In this document: positions 45,984-58,110 of the stretch, in pieces
How the letters are laid out: every line of letters starts with the position of its first letter
Numbering within the stretch: position 1 is the stretch's first letter
NCBI RefSeq assembly: GCF_009730915.1
Contig: NC_052473.1
Location: 18,558,100-18,622,099, forward strand
Source of the DNA: Dioscorea cayenensis subsp. rotundata
Taxonomy: Eukaryota; Streptophyta; Magnoliopsida; Dioscoreales; Dioscoreaceae
Length of the DNA: 64,000 nt
Direction of reading: 5' to 3'
Translations under genes and position numbers: made by a program
The notes under the pieces: model-generated
Seen by the model: only the letters and a program-made list of their open reading frames with translations
Databases searched by the model: none
What the model was told of the DNA's origin: nothing

Positions 45984-48900
45984 ATGGGATCGCTCCCGAG
46001 CTTCCGCAAGGCCTATGGCGTCCTCAAGGACTCCACCAAGGTCGGCCTTGCCAAGGTCAACAGCGATTTCAAGGTTTCCCTTCTTTCTCTCAGCTTGATT
46101 TGCTTCTTCAAATTTTTGCTGATTTTTGGTTGATTATCGATTGAAGGCCTTGGATGTTGCGATTGTGAAGGCGACGAGCCATGTCGAGCGCCCTCCTAGT
46201 GAGCGGCATGTCAGAAGTGAGTGTTATGTTTGATTTTCGTTGCTGCGTTCTTGGGATGAATTTTTTTTTTTTTTATTGCTCTTGTGATCAGAGATTATTG
46301 GGGCGATTATGAGTGGTCAGCCGCGGGCTGATGTTGTTTACTGCATACACGCTCTTGCTAGGAGATTAGCGAAGACGCGCAACTGGATTGTAAGTTTTTT
46401 CTGTGAAAAATTTCTGTTTTGATTGCTCTATTAGAGATTGTTTCACTATGTTCTTGTTTCCCTGTATTTGATTTGGATACTTTAGATTTTGTCTTCAAAT
46501 TGAATTTTTATTAAAATGAATTGTTTGTGAATTTCAGAGAGTTGTATTTGAATGGCTTCATAAATAATAGAGGAAAAGAAAATTGATTGTAGACTTGTGT
46601 TTTTTCGTTTTTCTTTCCTCTTGTTTTTCTATTTTTCAATACCTTTAGAGTGTGTTTGTATGGAGTTGAAGGGAAATTGTTTTCATGTGTTTGGCTGAAT
46701 AATGAAAAGGAGGCATACTGCATCAACTTATACTAATTTTTTTCTTGAGGGAAATATTCTTGTTTTGCATATTATTGATGATTCATTCATGTGGAACAGG
46801 TTGCACTCAAAACACTGATATTGATTCACAGGATATTGAGAGAGTGTGGCTGTACTTTCAAAGAGGAGTTAATAAGCTACTCCCAGAGGGAACCTGTCCT
46901 GCTAATATCCAATTTCAAGGATGATTCCAGTCAATATGGTTAGATATTTCGTTTTGTTATTGATCAGCATAGGCTTAATTCACTGTGATATCTGTAAAAT
47001 GATTTATATGCCAGTAGAATTTGGTAGCCCATTTTTCTTAAATGGTTGGATTTTTTTTTTCTAGCTTCGGATTGTTCCTCATGGGTTCGAGCATATGGAC
47101 TTTTCTTGTATGAACGACTCGAGTGCTTTCAGGCTTTAAAATATGATATTGAAGCAGAGAGTTTGAGGAGAAAATTATGGGGCTCTGCCAAGGTGCTACT
47201 TTCTTCTGTCACTCTGAAGCTGAGTGTTGTTTGTTGGTTGGCATTAACTTCGGTCAAATATGCAGGGGCTTTTTCAGAAACCAGTTCTAAAATGTGAAGA
47301 ATTGATTGAGCAGTTGCCTGCTCTGCAGCTGCTTCTGTCCCGGCTTGTGGGCTGTCAGGTATCAAAATTTGAAATCCATATCAATCTGAATTTGGTCAAT
47401 TTCATAGAGAATTATGATCTAAATCATTAAGTAATTTTCCCACTATTCTCTTTGTCTCAATTGAAGCAATAATGTCAAAATCATACTGCAAGTACAAAAA
47501 CATATTAATAAATCCCAGAATAGACCGATATGAGTCAATTCAACAAATTTCTTTTATTTGGGAATAATTGTGTCATAACTTCATAATTAGAATTGGGCTT
47601 CTGAATGAATGAACTGAAATGGCAGATATTGACACAAAAAAGAAAGGGTAGGTATAGCTAGTCCATGAACAGTCAGCTATGGTCATTGGATAGTTTTGAT
47701 CTATGGTCATTGGAGGTCTCTTAAAAGAAAGGATCCATTAAATTTATCGAGTTGTTCCAAAGAATAAAAACAGCCAGTAATTAGTTAGTTATGTTATCCC
47801 CTCGTGGTTCTCTGTGAAATACTTGTTTGGTTGAGGGCTTCCAAATAAATTCTTACTCAAATAACAAACCGGCAATGAATAGGGAAGGTATAAATAATAG
47901 TAATACTATGAATGACCCGGTAATGAATACTTGTAATAATATCAACAAAAAACATTCCCCCATGCTTCCATGCATGCTGAGCTCAAAAAATTCTTTTACA
48001 GTAAAAAAAGAGAATTGATTCTGTGAATGATGGATCTGTAAATAAAACACTACTGATATTTCATTCTTGTTTGTGAGATCCTACTTTTCTTACTAAAGGG
48101 GTGCCTTTAGAGTACACCAAATCAGTATACCTATCCTTGCTACTGCACAGCATGGCAATATCTTGAAGCACTATATAATTCCTTTATTCTGTCTTTTTGT
48201 TTCTTTCTTATTTATGCATAAGTGTATGCTATTTAATAGACCAATATAAAATTCCTAACTTAAAAAGAGTTCCATTATTGGCTTCGTGATAGAACAAAAA
48301 AGGATTATGGTGAAATGTGAATCAATGGTAAAAATAATTCAGTCATTATATAATATCTTTGAGTAATTATTTTATTATAAATAACTGTATAATGTGAAAT
48401 ACTAAAAGCCCTTTACGGTTAAAAGTTTTTGAAATATAGTTTTTTCTCTTTTTTCTTCACTGACTAGTCTTCAACTTGCTTTTGCTGCAGCCTGAAGGAG
48501 CAGCTTTGGGCAATTCTCTTATACAATATGCTGTTGCTTTGGTAGGATTTATGTCATCTGTCTTGATATTAAATCTTTAATTTGCTTTGAAAAGAAAAAT
48601 TCACTTGAAGTGATACCCATGATGACATCTTATAATTTTTCTAAACACCTAGTTAGTATGGAGAACCATCTGTAATGATTCCCCTTTAGTCCCACATCGG
48701 CTAGGAAATGGAGTCCATGTGTGCTTATAAGTGGGGGGCAACCCCACCCTATAGGCCGGTCTTTTGGGGTTGTGGGTCCCCCACTTGTGGGCATAACAAG
48801 GTGCTTTCGTTGAGAGCCGATGTGGGGCACGACTCGTCGGGTTTGGTCGGGTCTGCCGGGCCACGGAGGGTTCGACCAGGGGAGGGTTCGACCAGTCGGG

Positions 48901-51521
48901 CTGGGCTGCTACTGGGGTCCGAGTGAAGTGCCCACGAGTGAAAGTCTTGCTGGTCGGCGCCCGAGTTAACCCGGATCGACGAGGCGTCAGTCTTGATCGG
49001 TGGGGTATTGTAATGATTCCCCTTTAGTCCCACATCGGCTAGGAAATGGAGTCCATGTGTGCTTATAAGTGGGGGGCAACCCCACCCTATAGGCCGGTCT
49101 TTTGGGGTTGTGGGTCCCCCACTTGTGGGCATAACACCATCTGCATCAAATCCATGCAGTATCCTGTGCACACTTTTCTTTTGCACAATATACAATCTCT
49201 ATCAGTTCAAAATGTAAAATTTTGTGAGCTGACAACCTGAGCTGTTCTGTTATTCCTGTATGCAGCCTAAAGCGTTATCTTTTTGTACTGATTCTGTAGG
49301 TTTTGAAGGAGAGCTTTAAGATCTATTGTGCGATGAATGAGGGTATCATTGACCTTGTCGATATGGTATTTTCATTTACAATGCCAACGTTCTACTTATC
49401 CTTTGGAACCACTTTCAACTTTGAGTATTCATTCAGCTTTTTTTTTAAACTTGCAGTTCTTTGATATGCCAAAACACAATGCTGTTGCAGTCTATAATAT
49501 ATACAGAAGAGCGGGAGTGCTGGTAATCAGCTTTCCTTGACATTTGACTTTTCATAGAACAGAGAGGAGCTTGAACTTGAGCCATCTTGAAGTTAAATGT
49601 TGTTCTGGCTTTGGTTTTTATTATCAGTAATTTTCATTGTTTGCGTGACAGGCACAAAATCTTTCTAGTTTTTATGACTTCTCTAAATGCCTGGAGGTCG
49701 CTAGGACATTTCAGTTTCCAATTTTAAGAGAGGTTGAATTTTCATCTTTATTCATCTTTAAGAGAATGTTTTGCCCCTGATTTGCCACCATTACAAGTCC
49801 TCTGACTAAAAAATGTTTGATCTCTTGTTGTCTCCGGATCTTACTTGTCTCTAGCCACCTACATCATTTATTGAAACAATGGCAGAGTATATTAGAGAAG
49901 CTCCTCAAGCTGGTTATCTCTTGGTAAGTGCAAACCGCTTATATTCATTGAAAATCGGCAATTGCATTTGTTTAGCAATTTGAACAGTTTTATTTTCTGT
50001 GATAAACTCAAAGCCTTTACTTAGATCATTGGAAAATGCTTGTTGAATGAGAGGTTTCCTTCTTTAATTGTCTTCTGTGGATAGTTTCAAGAGTTTGTTA
50101 AAAATTTCTAGAACTTCAGTGATACATATGAAGCATTGTAGAATTGATGGCTATAATTGAAGATTCATATTGAAATTATCAAATCTGGTTTCTGTAAGGA
50201 TAATGACAAATAAGTGCTGACATCATGCACAAGACTAAAGTTCACAACTAGCATTGAGCCACAAGAATTACGAGGGGAAAAATGCTCTAACTTATTTTCT
50301 TGATTATTTCTTTCTTGTTTCTTCATAATCCCTCCATGTAGGTTATTTTCTCGTACTTGAGGTTCCTAATTCATGTAAAAAGAAGTAATTATTAATAAAT
50401 TATTGTCAAATCAGCCAAGTGAACAGAGGCTTCTGTTAACATACAAACAAGCAGATGATTCTCCTACTAATGACATGGACTCAAATTCTGGAGACAATAT
50501 AATGGAACTTGAGGAGGTCGAAGAAGCAGCAAAGATTACAAATGTGGGAGACTTACTGGTAGGTTTTCATTCCCCATATTGCAAGGTCTATATATTCGGC
50601 ACTGAGTTGATAACCACACTGTAAATATACTGCAGCTATTTGATGAAGAAGATTTTGTTGCTACTGAGCTAAAGGAAGGTGATGAATTGGCTTTAACGGT
50701 CATTTCACAAGGTTGTTTCTGCTGTGCATTATATAGCATATGGTTGGCGTACTTTTTGCTTTTCTGAAGTTAGGATCAGAATTCAGTTTCATGAGAAGAG
50801 TGAATCCAATTACACTATCAACTTCTAAGACAAATATCATGCAATCAACTTCGCTGTCCTTTTTGTTTGTCACAAATAACCACATTGCATTTTGAATATT
50901 TCAGGAGAGGATTGCAAATCCTCTGAACATCATGGTCTGGTTGAAGGTGAAACTGATCCATCAGGATGGGAATTATCACTAATTACTGATGCAAACAACA
51001 GTAGTTACTACTCCACCAAAAACAAAATGGTTTGCCCTCTACTACTTTCCATCTTCATTATTTTCCTCAAAATGTTCCTTGTTTTTAGTCAGCTCTCATC
51101 AGTAATGCCAAAGGAAACAAAAATTTACTCTTTAGTTAGTTGTACAAGAATTGTCTCTATTCTTCTCTTCTAGCCATTATTCTTAATGCTAGATAGCTAA
51201 CGTTATCTTTGATTTGTAATGCCGAATCTTTTTCCTTTTTCTCAGGCTTCTGAGATTGATACAAGCTGGTTTGACAACTTATACAATGAAGAAGAGGCTA
51301 AGGGATACCAAAACGGAGGATCGATTGCTGGTGATAAGACATACACCAATCCATTTGAGTCTCCTAATCCATTCTACACATTCAACAGCATTGCATCTCA
51401 AAATGAAGAAATGCCAATGACTATCCAAACTTATCAACCTTACCTTCCTGAACATCCAACAAGATCAATTAATCCTTTTGATGATGAATTCTTTTTCATC
51501 TCACAACATAACAATCTTTAG
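45984..51521 (+). CDS. ANTH/AP180-type clathrin assembly protein (PICALM-like)
   Basis: Fifteen exons close in frame to 523 residues: 45984-46073, 46147-46216, 46292-46389, 46800-46938, 47065-47192, 47266-47358, 48491-48541, 49300-49365, 49457-49522, 49652-49732, 49855-49923, 50415-50558, 50636-50711, 50905-51029, 51246-51521. The N-terminal ANTH domain (about 1-290) includes [20 protein letters not shown], which binds phosphoinositides, then [25 protein letters not shown] and [13 protein letters not shown]. The C-terminal tail is acidic and unstructured, with NPF motifs ([16 protein letters not shown]) that recruit EH-domain endocytic proteins. It acts at the plasma membrane in clathrin-coated vesicle formation. 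The intron between exons 7 and 8 carries an intact TRIM element. It resembles the plant PICALM subgroup; the exact paralogue is not assigned. Confidence 0.93.
48671..49136 (+). mobile_element. Intact TRIM retrotransposon (466 bp)
   Basis: Two direct repeats of 128 bp (48671-48798 and 49009-49136) are identical as read by eye. They begin TGTAATGATTCCCC and end GGGCATAACA, so they have the TG...CA ends of LTRs. A 210-bp GC-rich internal part (48799-49008) separates them and has no coding frame. Flanks are CCATC on both sides (48666-48670 and 49137-49141), a 5-bp target duplication. The LTR contains the AGTCCCACATCGGCTAGGAA block known from plant LTRs and a GCTTATAAGTGG TATA-like site. A clear primer-binding site was not recognised; a purine-rich GGTGGGGTA precedes the 3' LTR. 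It sits in an intron of the ANTH gene, in the sense direction. Confidence 0.93.
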
Positions 51522-51778
51522 CATTCTTCTGCAGAAATCTCAGGCTCTGTAACTCAATGCAAATTCATTCTTTCATTTGTACAAATTCTCTTTTTGTGCA
51601 GAATCAACTTGTATAGTTTCATACTACTTGTTTTTCTCCCTTTGTTTTTTTTGGATAATCATAACTGTATAAAAACTAGCATCAAATTTCTTCCTTAAAT
51701 AAGGTTCAAAAAATGCATGTCTTCTTTGATTCATCATATTGTTTATTTTTAAAATATTTAATAAAATTATTATATTGT

Positions 51779-51995
51779 GGTCTTGGATAGCCTAATAGTA
51801 TATGATACAAGAGTGCTAGGGGGAGAGGGCAAGGGTTTAAATCGTTCCCTTGGCCATACTGTTTTATGTATTATACACCGGAATTCAATATTGTTTATCA
51901 GTAGGGTAGATCCAAGGTAGGGAGATTTTTCTAAGGTTCGTAGGCCATTATAATCGGTGTATCTATGTATTTTTCTTTGACAATCTCTTAAATGA
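51779..51995 (+). mobile_element. tRNA-derived SINE-like relic
   Basis: CTTGGATAGCCTAATAGTAT (A-box-like) is followed by GGCAAGGGTTTAAATCGTTC (B-box-like), then a body through GGTAGATCCAAGGTAGGGAG and TTCGTAGGCCATTATAATCG. It follows the ANTH gene 3' end. The rest up to 52420 is AT-rich with a (TA)n run at about 52195-52216. Confidence 0.45.
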
Positions 51996-52586
51996 AGAAC
52001 TGCTTGTTATGACCTATTCCGATAATATATATATAGGCAATAAGTCATTTGCGGACGTTCGTAGGTGAGCACAGTGTTCATTACTGTGCTACAGTGAGGT
52101 ATAATCAATTGTTAACTAGGTTGATTAGGTTTGATTTGGGTTTTTATTGGTTTGTTGTAGCTCTAGTAGAAATAGGATTGGACGGCTGACTTTCATATAT
52201 ATATATATATATATATTGTGGCGTGTGTTTTAAAATAATTGTGAAAGAAAAAAAAATCATTTTCTTAACTGCGCAAGCAAAATGAGATCACATATAAATT
52301 ACAAGGTGAAGTTTGAAAGATTGATGCGTGTGTTCTTCTTCGTTGAACCTTCGTATGACTGATGACCAATTGGGTCTGATTACCGGGGTTGCCCGGCATG
52401 TGCCGGTACTAAAACGCGAACCAATTGCCAGCCTTTACCTCGAGATTCGATTTTTTATCTCAGATCTCGAGGCATACGAACGGTAGATCACCCTCATCCT
52501 CTTCGTCTATAAATAATTCTCTCTCTCTCTCTCTCTTCCAAGTTTTAACATCCATCGATCTCATCGTCATTCTCTCTCGATCGCGA

Positions 52587-54175
52587 ATGGCACGAATCCT
52601 CTTCCGATCCCCAATCGGCGAAACGCTGTTCCGATCTCCGGCTTCTCATATCCTTGCAGTGCGGCAGATGGCCAGCAGACCAGAGAATACAGGGGCGATG
52701 GCACAGCTCTTGGAGATCGACCTTGAGGCTGATGGTGTCGCAGCGTCGGCATCGGAGATGGAGGTCCTCGGCATGAAGCGCCTTGAGGATGCAATCCATG
52801 GGATTATTGTTCGTAGAGCTGCCCCGGATTGGCTTCCTTTTAGGCCGGGGTCTTCGTACTGGGTTCCTCCCAAGAAGAAGAATCTGGGCCTTGTGCAATT
52901 GGTTGGGAAGCTCGGGAACCCTATGACGGAGGAGGAGAACCTGTCTTTCACCTCGGTGCGTGGATGGCCCTCCTTTGCTTACTTCGTTGAAGGTATCGTT
53001 TTCTATGTTGTTTTTTCCTTTTTCTTTGTTTTTTTTTTTTGGGGTTAATTGTAACAATCGTTGTGCATGGGTGAAGCAATTAGGGAAATCTTGTGTTTTT
53101 TTGTTGATCGGATTGAAAAAGATTGCTTCTTTGAGTTGATAATTAGTAAACAATTGTGGTTTTGTATGCTGCTGCTACCGTGATTTAGGTTTTGGTGATG
53201 TGATGCCTTTTTCATTGATATGCAACCTCAGCCTCTCTAACTGTGTGTAATTTGTTCAATTGATTTCTTGAACATTGTAAATACCATCATAATCTGCATG
53301 GAAGATCAAATCTTGCTGTTGTTGTAAAGTTGCATACTTGCCCATTCTTATCCGATATTCATTCCATTGTCCATCTTGCTGCTCTTTCAAGTTAGAACAA
53401 TGTAAATCACGTGGATCCCAATAAAGTTCAAATATTTATGCTTACTTTGGACCTCATGTCGGTAAATAACTATTTCAGACCTGGTCTTTGTTGTGCTTAA
53501 CTAGAATTTGTTTCTTGTTAGAGGTCAACAGACTCAACACACATATTTGAATTGGTGTAGTACAATGATTCCAGCTGTTATTTTTAGACTTGTGCAATTG
53601 ATTTTATTTTATTTTTTTTTTGCCTTTTATTTTAAACTCATTAGGATTTTGACTACTGTTGATGTTGAAAAGTGTGAAGGAAAATAGATGATGAGACCAG
53701 GGTTATGAGCTTAACTCCTCAAGTGTTTGAAGGCGAGCTTTTCACTGCTTGCAATGGATGTTACAGTTGTAAAGTTATGTTATGCAAATGACACATAAAT
53801 CTCACTCCATCGATACGTTTGGCCAATTACTTTTGCTTCAAAACATTGTAGTACAATAATCCAAAGTTCTTCTTATAAAGTTTTTTCGTTGCTTTTTTGG
53901 CAACTAAGCCCATTTTAGTATCAGTCATTCTCCATTAATAAGTTGTCACAGTTGTGCTTGGTTGACATTGTCCTCGCTGGATGTCCCAATATCATGAATT
54001 GTGTTGGTTATGTAATAGCATCAATGTTCAGGGTGTCATTTACTGTATTTTTGGTTGTGTGTATATATAAATATAATGCTTTGAGTGAATACTATTGATC
54101 ACAGGTGTGCCGCCTCGCCATGCTAGAAATACCATAAAGAGGGTGGTAGTGCAATCTGATGACGAAGAGGGCTGA
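52587..54175 (+). CDS. Small uncharacterised plant protein, probable mitochondrial presequence
   Basis: Two exons (52587-52992 and 54105-54175) encode 158 residues. The first 35 residues (MARILFRSPIGETLFRSP...) are rich in Arg and Ser without acidic residues, like a mitochondrial targeting sequence. The body has an acidic helix (LLEIDLEADG), then IHGIIVRRAAPDWLPFRPGS, YWVPPKKKNLGL and a C-terminus ending VVVQSDDEEG. I recall similar plant proteins without known function; no enzyme motif is visible. A CT microsatellite lies in the leader (about 52515-52534). Further transcript after the stop may be spliced (a good acceptor CATGCTGCAG at about 54412), which would make a spliced 3' UTR. Function is not assigned. 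Confidence 0.75.
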
Positions 54176-55139
54176 TTCCTCTCAAAGGACAAAAGATATT
54201 GTGGGTGAGTTTGATTTGCTACAAAGCTCTCAAATTTGTTTACTTTTCTCATCTAGCCTAAGCAATACCTCAGATGATATCTCTCGGCTTCTGTCAATGT
54301 GTTTCCATTTCTTTTCAACTTACCATGAATTGCAAGATGAAAGAAAAAGGAATTTTTTGTAAAAAAAAATAATTAAATAAAGCATAATCTTTTCTATTTT
54401 GTCATGCTGCAGGCTAAAGAACTTGTATATACGGGGTGCAGAACTGAATGCTTGCAATGGCTCGGTGCAGAAGCGAAACCTTCGATTTCTGCTGCCTGCT
54501 CTTCTTGAATGGTTTCTGTAATTTTAACTGTATTACCTTATTATAATGTCATAATTTTGTCACCAAATTGATCATTTCTACTCCCCATTGTTTGGGTATA
54601 TCATGTAAAAATAACTGCTAGACTTTGTTGTTTCAGCATCAATTGTGGTCCAATAATTGATAAGGGGAAAGATTTGGTGGCAGTATCAGTATGTTATGTT
54701 CTTTATTCTGAAAGACTGACAAACCATACTATCTATTTTTAACATTGTTGTTTATTGATACATGAAAACCAAAAGCTCTGTTGTTTTCCCTGCAGTTTTT
54801 TTAAGTTAGTTTGGCTAAATTTATTCCAACTCTTCCATCTAAATCTTAATAACTTCAAATTATTAATAATACCAAACATCATCATAGAACGATATAATTT
54901 TGGTTTCAAGTATGGTTTGGTTGACTAGAAGTGGTTCTCTCCAAACTAGATTCAAGCTTTTTTTAAAAAATATTTAGTCAAATTATTTCTAGATTTCATA
55001 ATTAAAAATATAACTTCACAGAAAAAAATAAAGAAATTATGAAAAATAATAAAATTGACAAATTCTACCAATGCGTAGAGGATCGTTTCAGGGAGAATCG
55101 AGTGTTGGGAGGATAAAGTGTTTGTTTTTTAAAAAAATA

Positions 55140-55385
55140 TGATCAAAATCCAAAGCGCAAATAAGACAAAGACGTAACGTAAAGATTCATTTTAAAGATA
55201 ACATAGTGTATTTTTTCACATAGAATATATATGAGATCGAATCCAAAGCTCACATAAAGTAAAAGCATTGTTTAGAGGTTTATTTTTAAGGAGAATAAAG
55301 TGAGGATATGAGATTTAGTCCAAAGTGAACATACAGTAAACAATAAGGCGTAATCCAAAGCGTACATATAATAAATAATAAATAC
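55140..55385 (+). repeat. Irregular repeats of an AATCCAAAGC motif
   Basis: Four diverged copies occur: AATCCAAAGCGCAAATAAG (55147), AATCCAAAGCTCACATAAAG (55240), AGTCCAAAGTGAACATACAG (55317) and AATCCAAAGCGTACATATAA (55352). A similar string (AATCCAAAGCCCACACAAAA) occurs in the SINE-like element at 25.87 kb. They look like leftovers of one repeat family inserted several times. No gene in 54700-55640. Confidence 0.5.
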
Positions 55386-55432
55386 AGACGTAGGTGTTTA
55401 TTGAGCTTGCTCCACATTTTAGCACATTTCTG

Positions 55433-55476
55433 TTAATAATAATAATAATAATAATAATTATTATTATTATTATTAA
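55433..55476. repeat. Inverted AAT/ATT microsatellite hairpin
   Basis: (AAT)n is followed directly by (ATT)n, about seven units each, giving a near-perfect palindrome. A shorter version occurs at about 63293-63331. Confidence 0.8.
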
Positions 55477-55703
55477 AAAAAACAAAATATCAATAAACAA
55501 AGAAAAAAGGATTTATTTCAGTTCTATATAATAAAAGATATATATATATCTTAAACAAACCCACCGCTTTATAATTCTATTTAAAATTAAAAAAAAATAG
55601 ACAAATAAAACCATAAATTAATCAGAGAGGTCTTCAACCTTTTGATTTCCCTTCTCGGCCGCCGTCGCCGTTCTAATCGATCTTCAAGCTCTCGGCGGCA
55701 GCG

Positions 55704-55949
55704 ATGTCGTACGACGATGTGGAGATCGAGGACATGGAGTGGAGCGATGAGCTTCAAGCCTTCACCTACCCTTGTCCATGCGGCGACCTCTTCCAGATCA
55801 CCAAGGAGGACCTTCGCGCCGGCGAGGAGATCGCCCGCTGCCCCTCATGTTCCCTTTACATCACCGTCATCTACAACGCTGAAGATTTCTCCTTTGACGA
55901 TCACAAGAACAATATGCCTCCTCCCCAGAAGCCCATCACTGTCGCTTGA
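55704..55949 (+). CDS. DPH3: DPH3/KTI11-type CSL zinc-finger protein, diphthamide synthesis
   Basis: Single coding exon, 81 residues. DPH3 supplies electrons to the DPH1-DPH2 radical enzyme in the first step of diphthamide formation on eEF2; in yeast the same protein also serves Elongator-dependent tRNA modification. The start MSYDDVEIEDMEWSDELQAF and the four zinc ligands are all present: C24 and C26 in YPCPCGD, C46 and C49 in CPSCSLYITVIY, with the CSL signature itself at 49-51. Length matches the family. It is GC-rich in AT-rich surroundings. No coding introns; the 3' UTR may be spliced to about 57.95 kb. Confidence 0.96.
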   Translation: MSYDDVEIEDMEWSDELQAFTYPCPCGDLFQITKEDLRAGEEIARCPSCSLYITVIYNAEDFSFDDHKNNMPPPQKPITVA

Positions 55950-56089
55950 GGTGCTTCGCGATTTCTTTGTCCTTCTTCTCTTTGATGCTTGATTGTATTC
56001 GGGTTAGGGTTTTATGTTGTTATTTAGTGATTTTTTTTTTTTTAATTGTGAATTATGGATTTCATCAAAAGATCAAAGCATGGATATTT

Positions 56090-57110
56090 ATTGTCTTCCT
56101 TGGTTGTTGAATTGGGTCAATTAGAGAATTACGCCCAAATAATAATTTATGGTTATTAATTTCGTGCCAAACTAGATTAAATTGAGTGGGATTTAATTTC
56201 GTTTTGTCAAAATATTATCTTTTTGATGGTGTTAATGCTATTAATTTCCTCCCATAATAGATCAAATTAAGTCGGATTTTGCTGTGTTTTGTCAAAATGT
56301 TACCTTTCTGATGGTGTTCTTATTATAGATGCCCGAATATGATACTGTTATTTCTCTTTGATCCGTTGTTTCATTGTTTTGTGTATGAATTTGCATTGTC
56401 TTGCTTACTAATTGAACAGAGTTTTGGTGCACTTGCAATAATGCAATTTCATCCAAATAATAGTAATTTAGGGCTATTAACTATCTCCCAAAACAAATTA
56501 AACTAGATGGGATTTCATTGTGCGGTGCCAAAATATCATCCTTGTGATGTTTTAATTATATATTCATGAATCTGATGCTGTTGTTCTCTTTCATCCTTGT
56601 TTTGATTGATGCACGTATTGAAGATTGTGGCTCATGTGCTGTATCATGTATCAACTAATGTGAAGAATAACCAGAAAACAAACTAATTGAAGGAAAACAC
56701 CACACGAAAAGGATTTTGAATGTTTTCATTGTAACACGAATATTTTGGGGTCATTAATTTCCTATAAAAATTTAAAGTAGATCTGATTTGACTGTGCTGT
56801 GTCATAGTATTGTTGTTCTGATGGTGTTTTAATTAATTATATATCCACAATTATGATACGTTGTTTCTCTTTGATCCAGGCCTCTCTGTTGTGTGAATGA
56901 ATGATCTCAACTTGTGTGTAGAATAATTATAAAATTAGCAGTAGAAGGAATCTGTCATGCGAAAAGGATGTAAAATGTTTTCACCAAGATAAGAATGTTC
57001 TAGAGTTATTTTCTGCCAAAACAGATAAATCTAACTCAGATTTAACTGTGCTGTGCCAAAACATTATCTCTCTGAGGATGTTATTATTATCTATGTGTGG
57101 ATGATCCTCT
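56090..57110 (+). repeat. Five diverged tandem repeats downstream of DPH3
   Basis: A unit containing TATTAATTTCCTCCCA-like, AAATTRAGTSGGATTT, GTGCTGTGCCAAAATATTATC, CTGATGGTGTTTTAATTATA and GTTGTTTCTCTTTGATCC recurs near 56150, 56240, 56465, 56745 and 57010. Spacing is irregular (about 90-280 bp). The copies are clearly related but old. They would lie in the proposed 3' UTR intron of DPH3. Confidence 0.65.
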
Positions 57111-57949
57111 TGTTTCTCTTTTGGCCCATAGTTTCTGTGTTGCTTGCAAGCATAATCTTGGTTCATGGGCTGTATCAACTTATGTGAAGAATAACTAGAA
57201 ACAAAATAGAGGGACAAATCTTGTGAGAAGGATCTTGGCATCAATTGCTGGAAAACTGAATCATGGCTAATGGCCTAAGCATGTGAGATATATGCTAGTG
57301 TGTACATAGGGATGCTTATATTAAGCCTGATTAATTATTATTAACTAAGATCAATTATGAGCTAGCAAATAGAATGGATCAATCACGGGAAAAGGATCTT
57401 GTCATAGCTTGCTTGAGAACTGGATTGTGGCTGTAGGCGCTAGTAATTGAGAGCGATTTTGTTAGAGATGTAGTGGTGGTAGTATTAAAGTTATCAATTA
57501 TCAAATATTTTGGTTGATTACACAACTAAGACAATCAGATACTAGAACAACGCTTAATGCCAAGAACCTATTGAATCTGGTTTGTAACCATAAGTTGCTT
57601 TTGAGTTGACCTTCTTTGACTCATTGTTAGGAATTCTAAGCCATGAGACCAGGAGCTGAAATTTCTTGTACCTTCAGCAAACTATTTGACATATAATAAA
57701 ATAACAAACATAAGTAATATTCTTGTGTTTTTCCTTCAGATGGATAATACATAAGCATCATAATATGGTAATAATGAAACTGGAAGTTGCTGACACTCTT
57801 CATTTGAATGTTTGAACAAATGGCACATACAGATATGCATGATCATTTCTGCAAAGTAATTGCCTGCAACTTCTATTGATGTGGTTTACATCATGATGAT
57901 CCTTACGATTGTCTTTCCTTTTGTTCGTTTTGTTTTTTGCAGGGACGGT

Positions 57950-58110
57950 GGAGTTTCTCTCTATGAAATTAGGAATTTCTGATGAGATGCCTAAGTTTAG
58001 ATGTTACACTGTCTTACAGTTTGATCTTATTGGGATCAAGATGGAGTTTGTTAGCTTTACTTGGACATTTAGTTTCTTATAGATGTATATTCAATATCAC
58101 CATTTAGTCC
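57950..58110 (+). other. Possible terminal 3' UTR exon of DPH3
   Basis: A strong acceptor (TTCGTTTTGTTTTTTGCAG) at about 57933-57951 is followed by non-repetitive sequence. A donor-like G|GTGCTT lies just after the DPH3 stop at 55949. Inferred from splice signals only; 57110-57930 holds no gene. Confidence 0.3.

Noticed and set aside
52545-53153. 202-codon antisense frame at 52.5-53.2 kb
   Set aside because: It overlaps the conserved-looking sense exon and its splice donor; it has no recognisable motif and runs into the intron.
55315-55500. Ile-rich frame at 55.3-55.5 kb
   Set aside because: It is a translation of the AAT/ATT repeat.
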